Origin: Rhizobium sp. 16-449-1b
GTDB lineage: Bacteria > Pseudomonadota > Alphaproteobacteria > Rhizobiales > Rhizobiaceae
Assembly: GCF_017741935.1 (NCBI RefSeq)
Contig: NZ_JAGHMH010000024.1
Coordinates: 1-64,000, forward strand
Direction: 5' to 3'
DNA length: 64,000 bases
Shown here: positions 16,902-24,432 of the stretch, one piece after another
How the letters are laid out: each line of letters opens with the position of its first letter
How positions within the stretch are numbered: the stretch's first letter is position 1
Made by a program: the position numbers and the translations under genes
Notes under the pieces: generated by a model
What the model was told of the DNA's origin: nothing
Seen by the model: only the letters and a program-made list of their open reading frames with translations
Databases searched by the model: none

Positions 16902-17327
16902 ATGACACGCTACCGGAACGCTCTTACAGCACTCGCATTCATGTCTCTCTGTTCCTCCGCTTTCGCAGCAACCGAAGTCAAGGTCATCGAAGGGGGTGAA
17001 GGCGGCGGACCGATGACGCTGACCATCGACCAGCCGACCGTCAAGGCGGGAGACATCGTGTTCGCGGTTCACAATGATGCAATGACCGAGGAGCACGAGG
17101 TGGTGCTCGTCAAACTGAAGTCGCCCGACCAGCAGATCCCCGTGCTTCAGGCCAAGCACCGCATCGACGAGAAAAAGTTGAAAAGCCTTGGCGAGGTCTC
17201 CGACCTGAAGCCCGGCGCCGATGGCGCATTGAAGGCCAAGCTGGCGCCAGGCTCCTATCTCCTCTTCTGCAACATCAAGGGCCACTACGAAGCGGGAATG
17301 CACGCCCTCCTGACGGTCACTGAGTAA
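16902..17327 (+). CDS. Periplasmic cupredoxin-fold copper protein
   Basis: 141 residues. Signal peptide about 1-22 (ending SSAFAA). Type-1 copper ligands are visible: His65 in EEHEVV, then Cys123, His128 and Met133 in FCNIKGHYEAGMHA, the normal Cys-x4-His-x4-Met spacing of plastocyanin/azurin-like sites. It would be a small electron carrier or copper-handling protein in the periplasm. The next gene, 59 bases downstream on the same strand, is a cytochrome b561 homologue, so a short electron-transfer pair is plausible. Confidence 0.88.
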   Translation: MTRYRNALTALAFMSLCSSAFAATEVKVIEGGEGGGPMTLTIDQPTVKAGDIVFAVHNDAMTEEHEVVLVKLKSPDQQIPVLQAKHRIDEKKLKSLGEVSDLKPGADGALKAKLAPGSYLLFCNIKGHYEAGMHALLTVTE

Positions 17328-17385
17328 GCCAACCGACCCGGTCGGCGGCGTTCTGCCGCCGACACCTCACGCTTGAAAGCACGCC

Positions 17386-17883
17386 ATGGCATCCTCCCCG
17401 CAATCCTATTCGCTCGCGCAACGCATCCTGCATTGGCTGACCGCGCTGCTCGTTTTCTTCAATCTCCTGCTCCCCGACGGCATGAATGCCTGGAACCGCA
17501 GCATGCGCCTCAGCGGCAGCGCCACCGCGGACCAGATCGCAAGCGCCAACATCCACGCCTGGGCCGGCATCGCGATCCTTGTCGCCGTGGCGCTGCGTCT
17601 TGTCCTCAGGGCAACGCAGGGCGTACCGGCACATTCTCCCGACGAACCACCGTTGCTTAGAGCCGCCGCCAGCATCGCGCATGGCCTGCTCTATCTTCTG
17701 CTGCTCGCCATGCCGCTGAGCGGAATAGCCGCTTACTATTTCGGAGCAAGCGCGGCGGGCTCCGTTCATGCCGAAATATTGAAGGTCATCCTGTGGGCCT
17801 TGATCGGCCTGCACGTGCTCGGCGCGCTTGCCCACCAGTTCTACTGGAAGAGCGACAGGCTGCGGCGGATGACGGTCGGATAG
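17386..17883 (+). CDS. Cytochrome b561 family membrane protein
   Basis: 165 residues with four membrane helices. Candidate haem-ligand histidines are placed as in bacterial b561 proteins: His16 (RILHW), His57 (NIHAWAG), His99 (AHGLLY) and His143/His150 (GLHVLGALAHQFYW). It would carry electrons across the inner membrane, from quinol or to periplasmic acceptors such as the neighbouring cupredoxin or superoxide. It follows the cupredoxin gene closely and is probably co-transcribed with it. Confidence 0.9.
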   Translation: MASSPQSYSLAQRILHWLTALLVFFNLLLPDGMNAWNRSMRLSGSATADQIASANIHAWAGIAILVAVALRLVLRATQGVPAHSPDEPPLLRAAASIAHGLLYLLLLAMPLSGIAAYYFGASAAGSVHAEILKVILWALIGLHVLGALAHQFYWKSDRLRRMTVG

Positions 17884-18104
17884 GCGGGCCGGCGTCGAAC
17901 GCAAAGATCTGTGGGCTTTGCCTGGCAGCGCCCGCGATTTCCTTGTCCGACTCACCATCAGAAGGTAAGAACACGCTAATAGACGGCCGCGTTGACAGGC
18001 CGAACCGTTAGTACGTCTTCAACCTCTAACGCATAAAATCTCAATCAAATTCAGCAGCATAGACTGCCGCCGCGTGCCCACGCGGCGAGCCGAAAGGTGT
18101 GATC

Positions 18105-18692
18105 ATGCGCATATCATTCATGATTTCAGTATTGGCGACAATGCTGATGGCCTTCCCCAATACCAGCACGGCCGGCTCGGCGTTGCGCGCTTCCCGGTCG
18201 ATCGGCGCGCCCATCGGCTTCCCTTCGGCCTGCAGCCGCTATGCCTGGCTCTGCCACAACACCAGCAGCGGCGAGATCAGCGACGAAAAGGCGATGCCGC
18301 TTCTGAAGAAGATCAACCGCGATGCCAATTCCAGCGTCCGGCCGGCAACGGACTATGCCACGACGGGCAAGGCCGAATACTGGTCGCTGCCGATCAACAA
18401 CAAGGGCGATTGCGAAGACTACGCGCTTTTGAAGATGAAGTCCCTGCTCGATGCCGGCTTTCCCGCAAACAAGCTCGCCATCTCAGTCGTCATCGACCGC
18501 AACGGCGGCAACCACGTCGTGCTTCTCGCCCGCCTGAAATCGGGTGACTACGTGCTCGACAATCTCGCAGGCAGCGTAAAGCCCTGGTCGAGCACCGGAT
18601 ACACCTTCCTCGCCAGCCAGAATTTCAACAACAAGAGCGCATGGCAGGTGACGCTAGCCGGACCGCGCGCGGCCCAGTTCTCCGGCACCTGA
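18105..18692 (+). CDS. Secreted transglutaminase-like cysteine peptidase (BTLCP), paralogue 1
   Basis: 195 residues from ATG 18105 (GAAAGG Shine-Dalgarno). Signal peptide about 1-23. The catalytic triad of the bacterial transglutaminase-like cysteine proteinase family is visible: Cys103 in NNKGDCEDYALLKMK, His137 in GGNHVVLLARL and Asp152 in GDYVLDNL. A second Cys pair (ACxxYxWLCH, about 43-50) may form a disulfide. The family includes LapG, which cleaves biofilm adhesins in the periplasm. It lies end to end with the glycine-rich gene at 18866 and has a close paralogue at 20472. The substrate is unknown. Confidence 0.9.
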   Translation: MRISFMISVLATMLMAFPNTSTAGSALRASRSIGAPIGFPSACSRYAWLCHNTSSGEISDEKAMPLLKKINRDANSSVRPATDYATTGKAEYWSLPINNKGDCEDYALLKMKSLLDAGFPANKLAISVVIDRNGGNHVVLLARLKSGDYVLDNLAGSVKPWSSTGYTFLASQNFNNKSAWQVTLAGPRAAQFSGT

Positions 18693-18762
18693 GCGCCTTC
18701 GGCCTCGACGTTGCCCTGCCCGCGCTTTTTGCCGAGCGCCAAAGCCAGAATTCCTAAACCCC

Positions 18763-18792
18763 AAAAGCCCGGGCACCTCGCCCGGGCTTGAT
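18763..18792. terminator. Bidirectional terminator between BTLCP gene 1 and the glycine-rich gene
   Basis: Perfect 10-bp stem (18765-18774 with 18780-18789), 5-base loop, in the gap between two convergent genes. Flanked by AAAA on the left and TTG on the right, so it works best on the minus strand (TTTTGG) for the glycine-rich gene. Confidence 0.75.
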
Positions 18793-18865
18793 GTTTGCGA
18801 CGGTGAAATGGCGCGGCTTGCGTAAACCGCCGCCATTTCCCCATCGAGGCATGTGCGAGCGGGGC

Positions 18866-20287
18866 TTAGTTGCCGCTGCTGCCGCCGGCGCCACCCTGGC
18901 CGCCAGAGCCACCGGAACCGCCGCCGCCGCTGCCGCCATTGCCGCCGTTGCCGCCAGCACCGCCGTTGCCACCGCCGGGACCGCCGCCGCCGCCGCCGCC
19001 GCTGCCGCCGTTACCGCCGCCGCCGCCGCTGCTGCCATTGCTGGAGCCGTTGCCGCCGTTGCCGCCGCTACCGCCAGCACCGCCGTTACCGCCGCCGTTG
19101 TTGCCGCCAGCACCGCCGCCGCCGCCGGAGCCGCCGCCGCCGCCACCGCCAGCGCCACTACCGCTGCCGCCATTGCCGCCGTTGCCACCGTTGCCAGCAG
19201 CACCGCCGTTACCGCCGTTGTTGCTGCCGCCGTTGCCGCCGTTGCCTGCAGCACCGCCGTTACCACCGCTGCCGCCGCCGTTGCTGCCACCATTGCCGCC
19301 AGAACCACCGTTGCCACCGCTTCCGCCGAAGCCACCGTTGTTGCTGCCGCCATTGCCGCCATTGCCGGCCTTGCCGCCATTGCCGCCGTCGCCGCCATGG
19401 TTGCTGCCGCCATTGCCGCCTTTGCCGCCATTGCCGCCCTTGCCGCCCTTGCCGCCGCGGTTGTTGCCGCCGTTGCCGCCGTTACCGGCTGCACCGCCGT
19501 TACCGCCGTCGCCGCCCCACCAGCTGCCGCCAGTGCCGCCGCCGCCGCCGTTGCCGCCATTGCCGCCATCGCCGCCTCGGTTGTTGCCGCCGCGACCGCC
19601 GTTACCAGCTTTACCGCCGTTACCGCCGTCACCGCCCCACCAGCTGCCGGCGTTGCCGCCGCCGCCGCCGTTACCACCGTTGCCGCCATCGCCGCCTCGG
19701 TTGTTGCCGCCATTGCCGCCGTTGCCGGCATTGCCGCCGTTGCCGCCCTTGCCGCCATGGTAGCTGCCGCCGTTTCCGCCGCCGCCGCCATTGCCGCCAT
19801 TGCCGCCGTTGCCGCCGTAGTTGTCGCCGCCATTGCCGCCGTTGCCGGCATTGCCGCCGCTACCACCGCCGCCACCGCCATTGCCGTGGCCATGTCCATG
19901 GCCATTACCATTGCCGGGGTCGTTCCAACCACCGCCATTGTTGTTGCCGCCATGATGGCGGCCACGATGACGGCCACGACCGTTGCCGTCATCCTCGCCG
20001 CCAGGATCACTGATTACGGTGATCGGGTCGGCGCTTGCGCTACTGCTACCGCCGCCGCCACCACCGTTGCTGGAAGACCCGTTGTTCCCGTTCCGGCCAC
20101 GGTCATGGTTGGAATCCGTGAAGGGGTTTACGTCAAAAATCGACTGCACCGGGAAGCACAGTCGCTCCTCAATCGATCCCGGCTGCACGCTTCTGCAATC
20201 GAGATTGAGCGCCTGGGCGCTCCCTAGGCTCGTTCCTGCCAGCAGAAATCCTACACTGACAGAGAGCTTCAATAGTGTTCTGTTCAT
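18866..20287 (-). CDS. Secreted glycine-rich repeat protein with 40-residue modules
   Basis: 473 residues from ATG 20287. Signal peptide about 1-26, then a short non-repetitive head with two cysteines (LDCRSVQ and RLCFPVQ), an Asn/Gly/His-rich linker containing HRGRHHGG and GHGHGHG, then about 340 residues made almost wholly of GGN/GGX triplets. Five 40-residue modules run back to back at about residues 174-373, each starting GSxxGG (GSYHGG, GSWWGG, GSWWGG, GSNHGG, GSNGGG) and containing AGNGGNGG. No hydrophobic anchor or sortase signal. The triplet pattern suits polyglycine-II type helices, as proposed for other Gly-rich bacterial proteins; a surface or matrix role is inference. It sits between two BTLCP peptidase genes and has a TTAA-N7-TTAA box next to its start. 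Confidence 0.8.
   Translation of the reverse strand: MNRTLLKLSVSVGFLLAGTSLGSAQALNLDCRSVQPGSIEERLCFPVQSIFDVNPFTDSNHDRGRNGNNGSSSNGGGGGGSSSASADPITVISDPGGEDDGNGRGRHRGRHHGGNNNGGGWNDPGNGNGHGHGHGNGGGGGGSGGNAGNGGNGGDNYGGNGGNGGNGGGGGNGGSYHGGKGGNGGNAGNGGNGGNNRGGDGGNGGNGGGGGNAGSWWGGDGGNGGKAGNGGRGGNNRGGDGGNGGNGGGGGTGGSWWGGDGGNGGAAGNGGNGGNNRGGKGGKGGNGGKGGNGGSNHGGDGGNGGKAGNGGNGGSNNGGFGGSGGNGGSGGNGGSNGGGSGGNGGAAGNGGNGGSNNGGNGGAAGNGGNGGNGGSGSGAGGGGGGGSGGGGGAGGNNGGGNGGAGGSGGNGGNGSSNGSSGGGGGNGGSGGGGGGGPGGGNGGAGGNGGNGGSGGGGSGGSGGQGGAGGSSGN
19169..19768. repeat. Five tandem 120-bp coding repeats
   Basis: The DNA encoding the five 40-residue modules: 19649-19768, 19529-19648, 19409-19528, 19289-19408 and 19169-19288 (in gene order). 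Module lengths are exactly equal; modules 2 and 3 are nearly identical in protein. A partial sixth unit precedes them, at about 19769-19850. The repeat makes every reading frame open, so overlapping long frames here are artefacts. Confidence 0.85.
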
Positions 20288-20304
20288 TTCGCTCACTCCC
20301 ATCG

Positions 20305-20319
20305 TTAACGTGGCGTTAA
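20305..20319. promoter_or_regulatory. Perfect TTAA-N7-TTAA (CtrA-like) box upstream of the glycine-rich gene
   Basis: TTAACGTGGCGTTAA, flanked by G and C to make a 17-base inverted repeat, lies 17 bases before the ATG of the glycine-rich gene and 150 bases before the divergent BTLCP gene 2. TTAA-N7-TTAA is the known binding consensus of the alphaproteobacterial cell-cycle regulator CtrA. Its closeness to the start codon suggests repression or promoter overlap. Confidence 0.55.
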
Positions 20320-20471
20320 CAGGGAATTTTTATATGAGTGAGCTATAAATTAGAAAGGACAAATAAAAATGAGGAGCGTACTCATTTCGGCTGCAATTGC
20401 ATTATTTAGTATAAAAGCATCATCTAATAGTAGATAATCGCGGAACCACCGAGTAACACAAGGAGCTTTAT

Positions 20472-21062
20472 ATGCGGAGAATTGCGGCCATTCTAAGTTT
20501 TGTTATGAGTATTCCTTTAATTTCTGGTCAGAGTTTTGCAGGATCTGAAATTCCCGCCAGCCGTTCTATCTCTCCACCTGTAGGCTTCGGCGCAGCCTGT
20601 GCCAAATATGGATGGGTATGCCATGGAAAGGGCGGCGTCGACATTGGCGACAAGGAAGCGCTGCGGGCGCTTCAGGAGGTCAACCGCTTCGTAAACTCGA
20701 AGGTGAAGCCCACCGAGGACCGCATCGCGAAGGGCCGTCGTTCGGACAACTGGACGCTGCCCGTCAACAACAAGGGCGACTGCGAGGACTACGCGCTCCT
20801 GAAGATGAAGACCCTGCTGGACATCGGCTTTCCGACCAGCAAGCTGGCGCTTTCGGTGGTCCTCGATCGCAGCGGCGAAAACCACCTCGTGCTGATCGCC
20901 CGCCTGAAGTCCGGCGATTACGTGCTCGACAATCTCGCCTACAACGTCAAGCCATGGCAGCGCACGGGCTACACCTTCCTCGCCAGCCAGAACTTCAACA
21001 GCAAGGCCAATTGGCAGGTGACCCTGGCAGGGCCTCGCGCCAGCCAGTTCATCAAGGGCTGA
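20472..21062 (+). CDS. Secreted transglutaminase-like cysteine peptidase (BTLCP), paralogue 2
   Basis: 196 residues. Signal peptide about 1-23 (ending SFAGS). Triad Cys104 (NNKGDCEDYALL), His138 (GENHLVLIARL) and Asp153 (GDYVLDNL), and the same ACxxYxWVCH Cys pair as paralogue 1. From the active-site Cys onward the two proteins are largely identical (for example SGDYVLDNLA and TGYTFLASQNFN), so they arose by duplication and kept their catalytic residues. An AAGGAGC Shine-Dalgarno precedes the ATG. It is divergent from the glycine-rich gene, and the shared 184-base intergenic region is AT-rich. Confidence 0.9.
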   Translation: MRRIAAILSFVMSIPLISGQSFAGSEIPASRSISPPVGFGAACAKYGWVCHGKGGVDIGDKEALRALQEVNRFVNSKVKPTEDRIAKGRRSDNWTLPVNNKGDCEDYALLKMKTLLDIGFPTSKLALSVVLDRSGENHLVLIARLKSGDYVLDNLAYNVKPWQRTGYTFLASQNFNSKANWQVTLAGPRASQFIKG

Positions 21063-21252
21063 AAGGGCGTTATCGGCGCGATCGACCATTGAAGGCCGTG
21101 CATTTCGGCCTTCACAACCGGCGCTGGAATCTCTCGCCTCACTGGTACAATTCAATATGTGGCGAATGAGATACACGTTTTGCAATGCAGCATGAGCAGC
21201 CTCACCGCCGCAATGTTGTCATCGGACTGTCATCGGCCATCCAGTAGGCAAA

Positions 21253-21274
21253 TTCCTATCAACCACGATAGGAA
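21253..21274 (+). promoter_or_regulatory. Perfect hairpin sequestering the porin Shine-Dalgarno
   Basis: TTCCTATC (21253-21260), loop AACCAC, GATAGGAA (21267-21274). The AGGAA that serves as ribosome-binding site for the porin ATG at 21283 is inside the 3' arm. Translation should need the hairpin to open, by temperature, by a protein or by a small RNA. Confidence 0.6.
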
Positions 21275-21282
21275 CGCCCCCT

Positions 21283-22305
21283 ATGACTATCCGTACCATC
21301 CTCCTTGGCTCCGCCGCCGCCATGAGCATCATGTCGACAGCGCAGGCCGCCGACGCCATCGTCGCGGCCGAACCTGAAGCCGTCGAATACGTCCGCGTCT
21401 GCGACGCTTACGGCACCGGCTACTTCTACATTCCCGGCACCGAGACCTGTCTCTCGGTCGGCGGCTATATCCGCGTCGAAGAACGCTTCGGCCGCAACGT
21501 CTCCGGTACGTCCGACTGGAACTCCTGGACCCGTGGCCAGGTCACGCTGAGCTCCAAGAGCGAAACCGAATACGGTACGCTGACCGGTGTCATCACGCTG
21601 CGCACCAACGCCGAAAACGCGACTAACCAGACCGCCCTTCTCCAGGAAGGCTATATCGACCTCGCCGGCTTCCGCGTCGGCATGCAGTATTCCTGGTGGG
21701 ATAACGACCGCAGCATCGGCACCGGTGAAACCGACGTGATCTCGAGCAACCAGACGATCCACAACTCGGTTCGCTACATGTACGAGACGCCGAACTTCAG
21801 CGCCGGCGTGTCGGTCGACGAACTGGAAGAACGCTATCGCACCAAGGCGGGCGAAGGCCCGAACAATGTCGGCGTCACCGGCCAGCTCTTCGGCAAGGCC
21901 GGCGCCGTCAGCGGCTACCTGCTTGCCGGTTACGACACCGACACCGAGGAAGTGGCGCTGCGCGGCATCCTGTTTGCCGATGTCGGCCCGGGCCAGCTCG
22001 GCCTCTACGGCCTGTGGGCCAGCGGCGCCAACTACTATTACGAGGAATCCGAGTGGGCGCTCGGCGCGCAATACGTCTACAAGGCCACCGACAAGCTCAC
22101 GATCATCCCCGGCTACCAGTATTTCAGCAAGATCTCGCTGGATTCCAATGGCGAATTCACCGGCGGCGACGCCTGGCGCGCCGGCGTGACCGTCGACTAC
22201 AAGATCGCCACAAACCTGCTCACCAAGCTCAGCGTCCAGTATTACGACCCTGACAACGCCCCCGAGCAGGTCCAGGGCTTCCTGCGCTTCCAGCGCACCT
22301 TCTAA
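21283..22305 (+). CDS. General porin, alphaproteobacterial Porin_2 / RopA type
   Basis: 340 residues. Signal peptide about 1-22 (ending AQAAD). Head region EYVRVCDAYGTGYFYIPGTE, then TCLSVGGYIRVE, holds the two-cysteine signature of rhizobial and Brucella porins, followed by alternating barrel strands (VRVEERFG-like, GQVTLSSKSETEYGTL, GVTVDYKI) and a C-terminal Phe (FLRFQRTF). Forms a 16-stranded trimeric pore for small hydrophilic solutes. Monocistronic: a GC-rich hairpin at 22326-22343 follows. Its ribosome-binding site is in a perfect hairpin (21253-21274). Confidence 0.93.
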   Translation: MTIRTILLGSAAAMSIMSTAQAADAIVAAEPEAVEYVRVCDAYGTGYFYIPGTETCLSVGGYIRVEERFGRNVSGTSDWNSWTRGQVTLSSKSETEYGTLTGVITLRTNAENATNQTALLQEGYIDLAGFRVGMQYSWWDNDRSIGTGETDVISSNQTIHNSVRYMYETPNFSAGVSVDELEERYRTKAGEGPNNVGVTGQLFGKAGAVSGYLLAGYDTDTEEVALRGILFADVGPGQLGLYGLWASGANYYYEESEWALGAQYVYKATDKLTIIPGYQYFSKISLDSNGEFTGGDAWRAGVTVDYKIATNLLTKLSVQYYDPDNAPEQVQGFLRFQRTF

Positions 22306-22325
22306 GCAAACACAAAAAGACCTGG

Positions 22326-22360
22326 GCCGCGCTTCGGCGCGGCTCGCTCTTCTTCGTCTT
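22326..22360 (+). terminator. Probable terminator of the porin gene
   Basis: GCCGCGC-TTCG-GCGCGGC (22326-22343) with a TTCG tetraloop followed by a T/C-rich stretch, about 20 bases after the stop. The T-run is interrupted, so efficiency is uncertain. Confidence 0.65.
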
Positions 22361-22520
22361 GAGGGATGGGCCTGCCAATCCGCGCGGAAAGTTGCATGGT
22401 GGCCACGCAATAGCCGGCTTACGAAGGAGAAAAGGCGAAGAAGTGTTTTTTTGGTGGCGGAACAATGCGATCCGACCTATCGTTTCCCTTAGGCAATGGA
22501 GGTTGCCGAAGGAGGAAAAC

Positions 22521-22613
22521 ATGAACGATAGCGTTTTTGGCTTTCTGGTCGCCGCGGAAATGTCCGCACTGTTTTGGGCTGGTGTATTCCTGGTGGCCGG
22601 CACATTGTCTTAA
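22521..22613 (+). CDS. Small membrane peptide (30 residues)
   Basis: A 30-residue frame with a textbook GAAGGAGGAA Shine-Dalgarno 5-6 bases before the ATG. Almost the whole product is one hydrophobic segment (VFGFLVAAEMSALFWAG and on), starting MNDS. It lies between the porin and the tRNA gene. A longer in-frame reading upstream lacks a ribosome site. Function unknown; the strong translation signal and membrane-helix composition are the support. Confidence 0.6.
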   Translation: MNDSVFGFLVAAEMSALFWAGVFLVAGTLS

Positions 22614-22635
22614 GACGTTGTTATTGCCGGAAGAA

Positions 22636-22712
22636 TGGTAGCGGGGGGCGGAATTGAACCGCCGACCTCAGGGTTATGAATCCTGCGCTCTCACCAACTG
22701 AGCTACCCAGCC
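22636..22712 (-). tRNA. tRNA with CAU anticodon (Met; irregular stems)
   Basis: 77 bases on the minus strand including an encoded CCA. D-stem GCTC/GAGC, anticodon loop TTCATAA with CAT at 34-36, T-stem GGCGG/CCGCC around TTCAATT. The layout resembles elongator tRNA-Met rather than initiator (no GGG/CCC anticodon stem pairs). Reading the stems gives unusual non-Watson-Crick positions: G1-U72 and U4-C69 in the acceptor and A31-C39 in the anticodon stem. A tRNA-Ile2 (lysidine) identity cannot be excluded from CAU alone. Confidence 0.9.
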
Positions 22713-22824
22713 AAACCACCGAACGATGCCGTTTGCGATGCGCCCGGCTCGTTGAATGAGCGGCTTATAAGGCGGCCTTCACGGTCATGTCAAGCACATG
22801 ATCGAGAAAATCACCGGGCTTTTG

Positions 22825-24024
22825 TCACGCCGCCACGGCACTTGCCAGAAGCGCCTTCAGCGATGCTTCCGCCGCCGGCTCGCGCTCCGAGCGCTCGATG
22901 AAACCACCGCCATAGACACGCGCATTGTCGCCCGGCGCCGAATAAAGCGCGCAGGCCTGACCAGGCGCGACACCCGCCTCGCCCACCGCGAGATCCACGT
23001 AGATGCCGGTGCGATCGGCATGCAGCACGGCCGGCGTCGGCATGCGCGTCGAGCGCACCTTGGCGAAGCATGCAAAGCCCTCGCCCGCAGCCGCTTGCGC
23101 AAGCTCCTCGTCTCCCAGCCAGTTCACGTCGCGCAGATAGACGCGGTGCGTCTCCAGCGCTTCCTTGGGGCCGACGATGACGCGCCGCGAGCGGGCGTCG
23201 AGGTAGAGGACGTAGAGCGGCTCGCCGGTGGCAACGCCGATACCGCGCCGCTGGCCGATCGTGTAGTGCAGGATGCCCTCATGCTGGCCGAGCACACGGC
23301 CGTCGAGATGCACGATCTCGCCCGCCAGCGCCGCATTCGGCTTCAGCTTGTTGATGATGTCGGTGTACTTGCCCTGCGGCACGAAACAGATGTCCTGGCT
23401 GTCGGCCTTCTTGGCGACGACGAGGCCCATCTCTTCGGCAAGCTTGCGGGTCTCCGCCTTCGGCAGTCCGCCGAGCGGGAAGCGCAGATAGTCGATCTGC
23501 TCCTGCGTGGTGGCAAACAGGAAGTAGCTCTGATCACGATCGGCGTCAGCCGGGCGGTAGAGCGCGCGACGGCCGGGATTGCCGGGGGCGGGATTGGCGC
23601 CGGAACGGATATAATGACCGGTCGCCAGCGCATCGGCGCCGAGCTCGCGCGCGGTTTCCAAGAGATCGGCGAACTTGACCGTCTGATTGCACGACACGCA
23701 GGGGATCGGCGTCTCGCCGGCGACATAGCTTTCCATGAACGGATTGATGACGGTGTCGCGGAAGCGCTTTTCGTAATCCAGCACATAGTGCGGAATACCG
23801 AGCGTTTCGCAGACCCGGCGCGCATCGTCGATATCCTGGCCCGCGCAGCACGAGCCGGCGCGATGCACGGCCGCGCCATGATCGTAGAGCTGCAGCGTGA
23901 TGCCGAGCACATCATAGCCCTGCCGCTTCAAAATGCCGGCCACGACCGAGCTGTCGACGCCGCCAGACATGGCCACGACAACGCGCGTATCTTCCGGCCT
24001 CTTGTCAAAATCCAGTGTGTTCAC
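22825..24024 (-). CDS. mnmA: tRNA-specific 2-thiouridylase MnmA
   Basis: 399 residues. The N-terminal PP-loop VVVAMSGGVDSSVVAGIL (about 16-33) activates U34 with ATP. The catalytic cysteines are in PCVSCNQTVKF and SQDICFVPQG, and the tRNA-binding segments HYTIGQRRGIGV and FRYRQPPxx-like C-terminal barrel follow. It makes s2U at the wobble position of tRNA Lys, Glu and Gln, with sulfur relayed from the cysteine desulfurase pathway. Lies 113 bases from the tRNA gene on the same strand. Full length, no damage seen. Confidence 0.96.
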   Translation of the reverse strand: MNTLDFDKRPEDTRVVVAMSGGVDSSVVAGILKRQGYDVLGITLQLYDHGAAVHRAGSCCAGQDIDDARRVCETLGIPHYVLDYEKRFRDTVINPFMESYVAGETPIPCVSCNQTVKFADLLETARELGADALATGHYIRSGANPAPGNPGRRALYRPADADRDQSYFLFATTQEQIDYLRFPLGGLPKAETRKLAEEMGLVVAKKADSQDICFVPQGKYTDIINKLKPNAALAGEIVHLDGRVLGQHEGILHYTIGQRRGIGVATGEPLYVLYLDARSRRVIVGPKEALETHRVYLRDVNWLGDEELAQAAAGEGFACFAKVRSTRMPTPAVLHADRTGIYVDLAVGEAGVAPGQACALYSAPGDNARVYGGGFIERSEREPAAEASLKALLASAVAA

Positions 24025-24227
24025 GGGGGTGCTGCCAATTCAAAAGGGTATCTTTATCCGCCCTATCCTACAGAATTTTGGCGGATTTGCATCGCGACCA
24101 ACGGGATCGACCGCCGGATCTTGTCTGGCGGTGGATATAGAAAGGATTGGGCGCGCGTGCAAGGGGCGGTGATTTTGGGGTGGTGGGCGTTTTGGCGTGT
24201 GGTGCTTGGTCTCATAACTGTTGTGCC

Positions 24228-24281
24228 GTGAGATACCCCCCTCTGCCCTGCCGGGCATCTCCCCCACAGGTGGGGAGATCG
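24228..24281. repeat. Dispersed palindromic repeat, family B copy 1
   Basis: 54-base element containing CATCTCCCCCAC-AGG-TGGGGAGATC-type symmetry. It is an inverted near-copy of 24338-24391. The pair fills the gap between mnmA and the PAS-GGDEF-EAL gene, which holds no supportable gene (24025-24432). Confidence 0.8.
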
Positions 24282-24337
24282 ACTCGTGGTTAGGTTTGCG
24301 CCAACCAGTGAAGGTGGAGCGAGCGGCTGCGCCCAGC

Positions 24338-24391
24338 CGATCTCCCCCCTTGTGGGGGAGATGTCCGGCAGGACAGAGGGGGGTATTCCAC
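24338..24391. repeat. Dispersed palindromic repeat, family B copy 2 (inverted)
   Basis: Inverted near-copy of 24228-24281, differing at a handful of positions. Contains the GATCTCCCCCC-TTG-TGGGGGAGAT hairpin. Separated from copy 1 by 56 bases. Confidence 0.8.
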
Positions 24392-24432
24392 GGCACACCC
24401 TCTCCAAAACCACACCGAACTCCCCACCCCCA

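Noticed and set aside
18788..20227. Very long Ala/Val-rich and Pro/Leu-rich open frames on the plus strand
   Set aside because: They are shadows of the GGX-repeat gene on the minus strand: GC-rich triplet repeats keep all frames open. They lack ribosome sites and signal sequences, whereas the minus-strand frame has both.
18866..20287. Mycobacterial PE_PGRS-type protein
   Set aside because: The Gly-rich composition is similar, but there is no PE domain; it has a Gram-negative signal peptide and a different 40-residue module.
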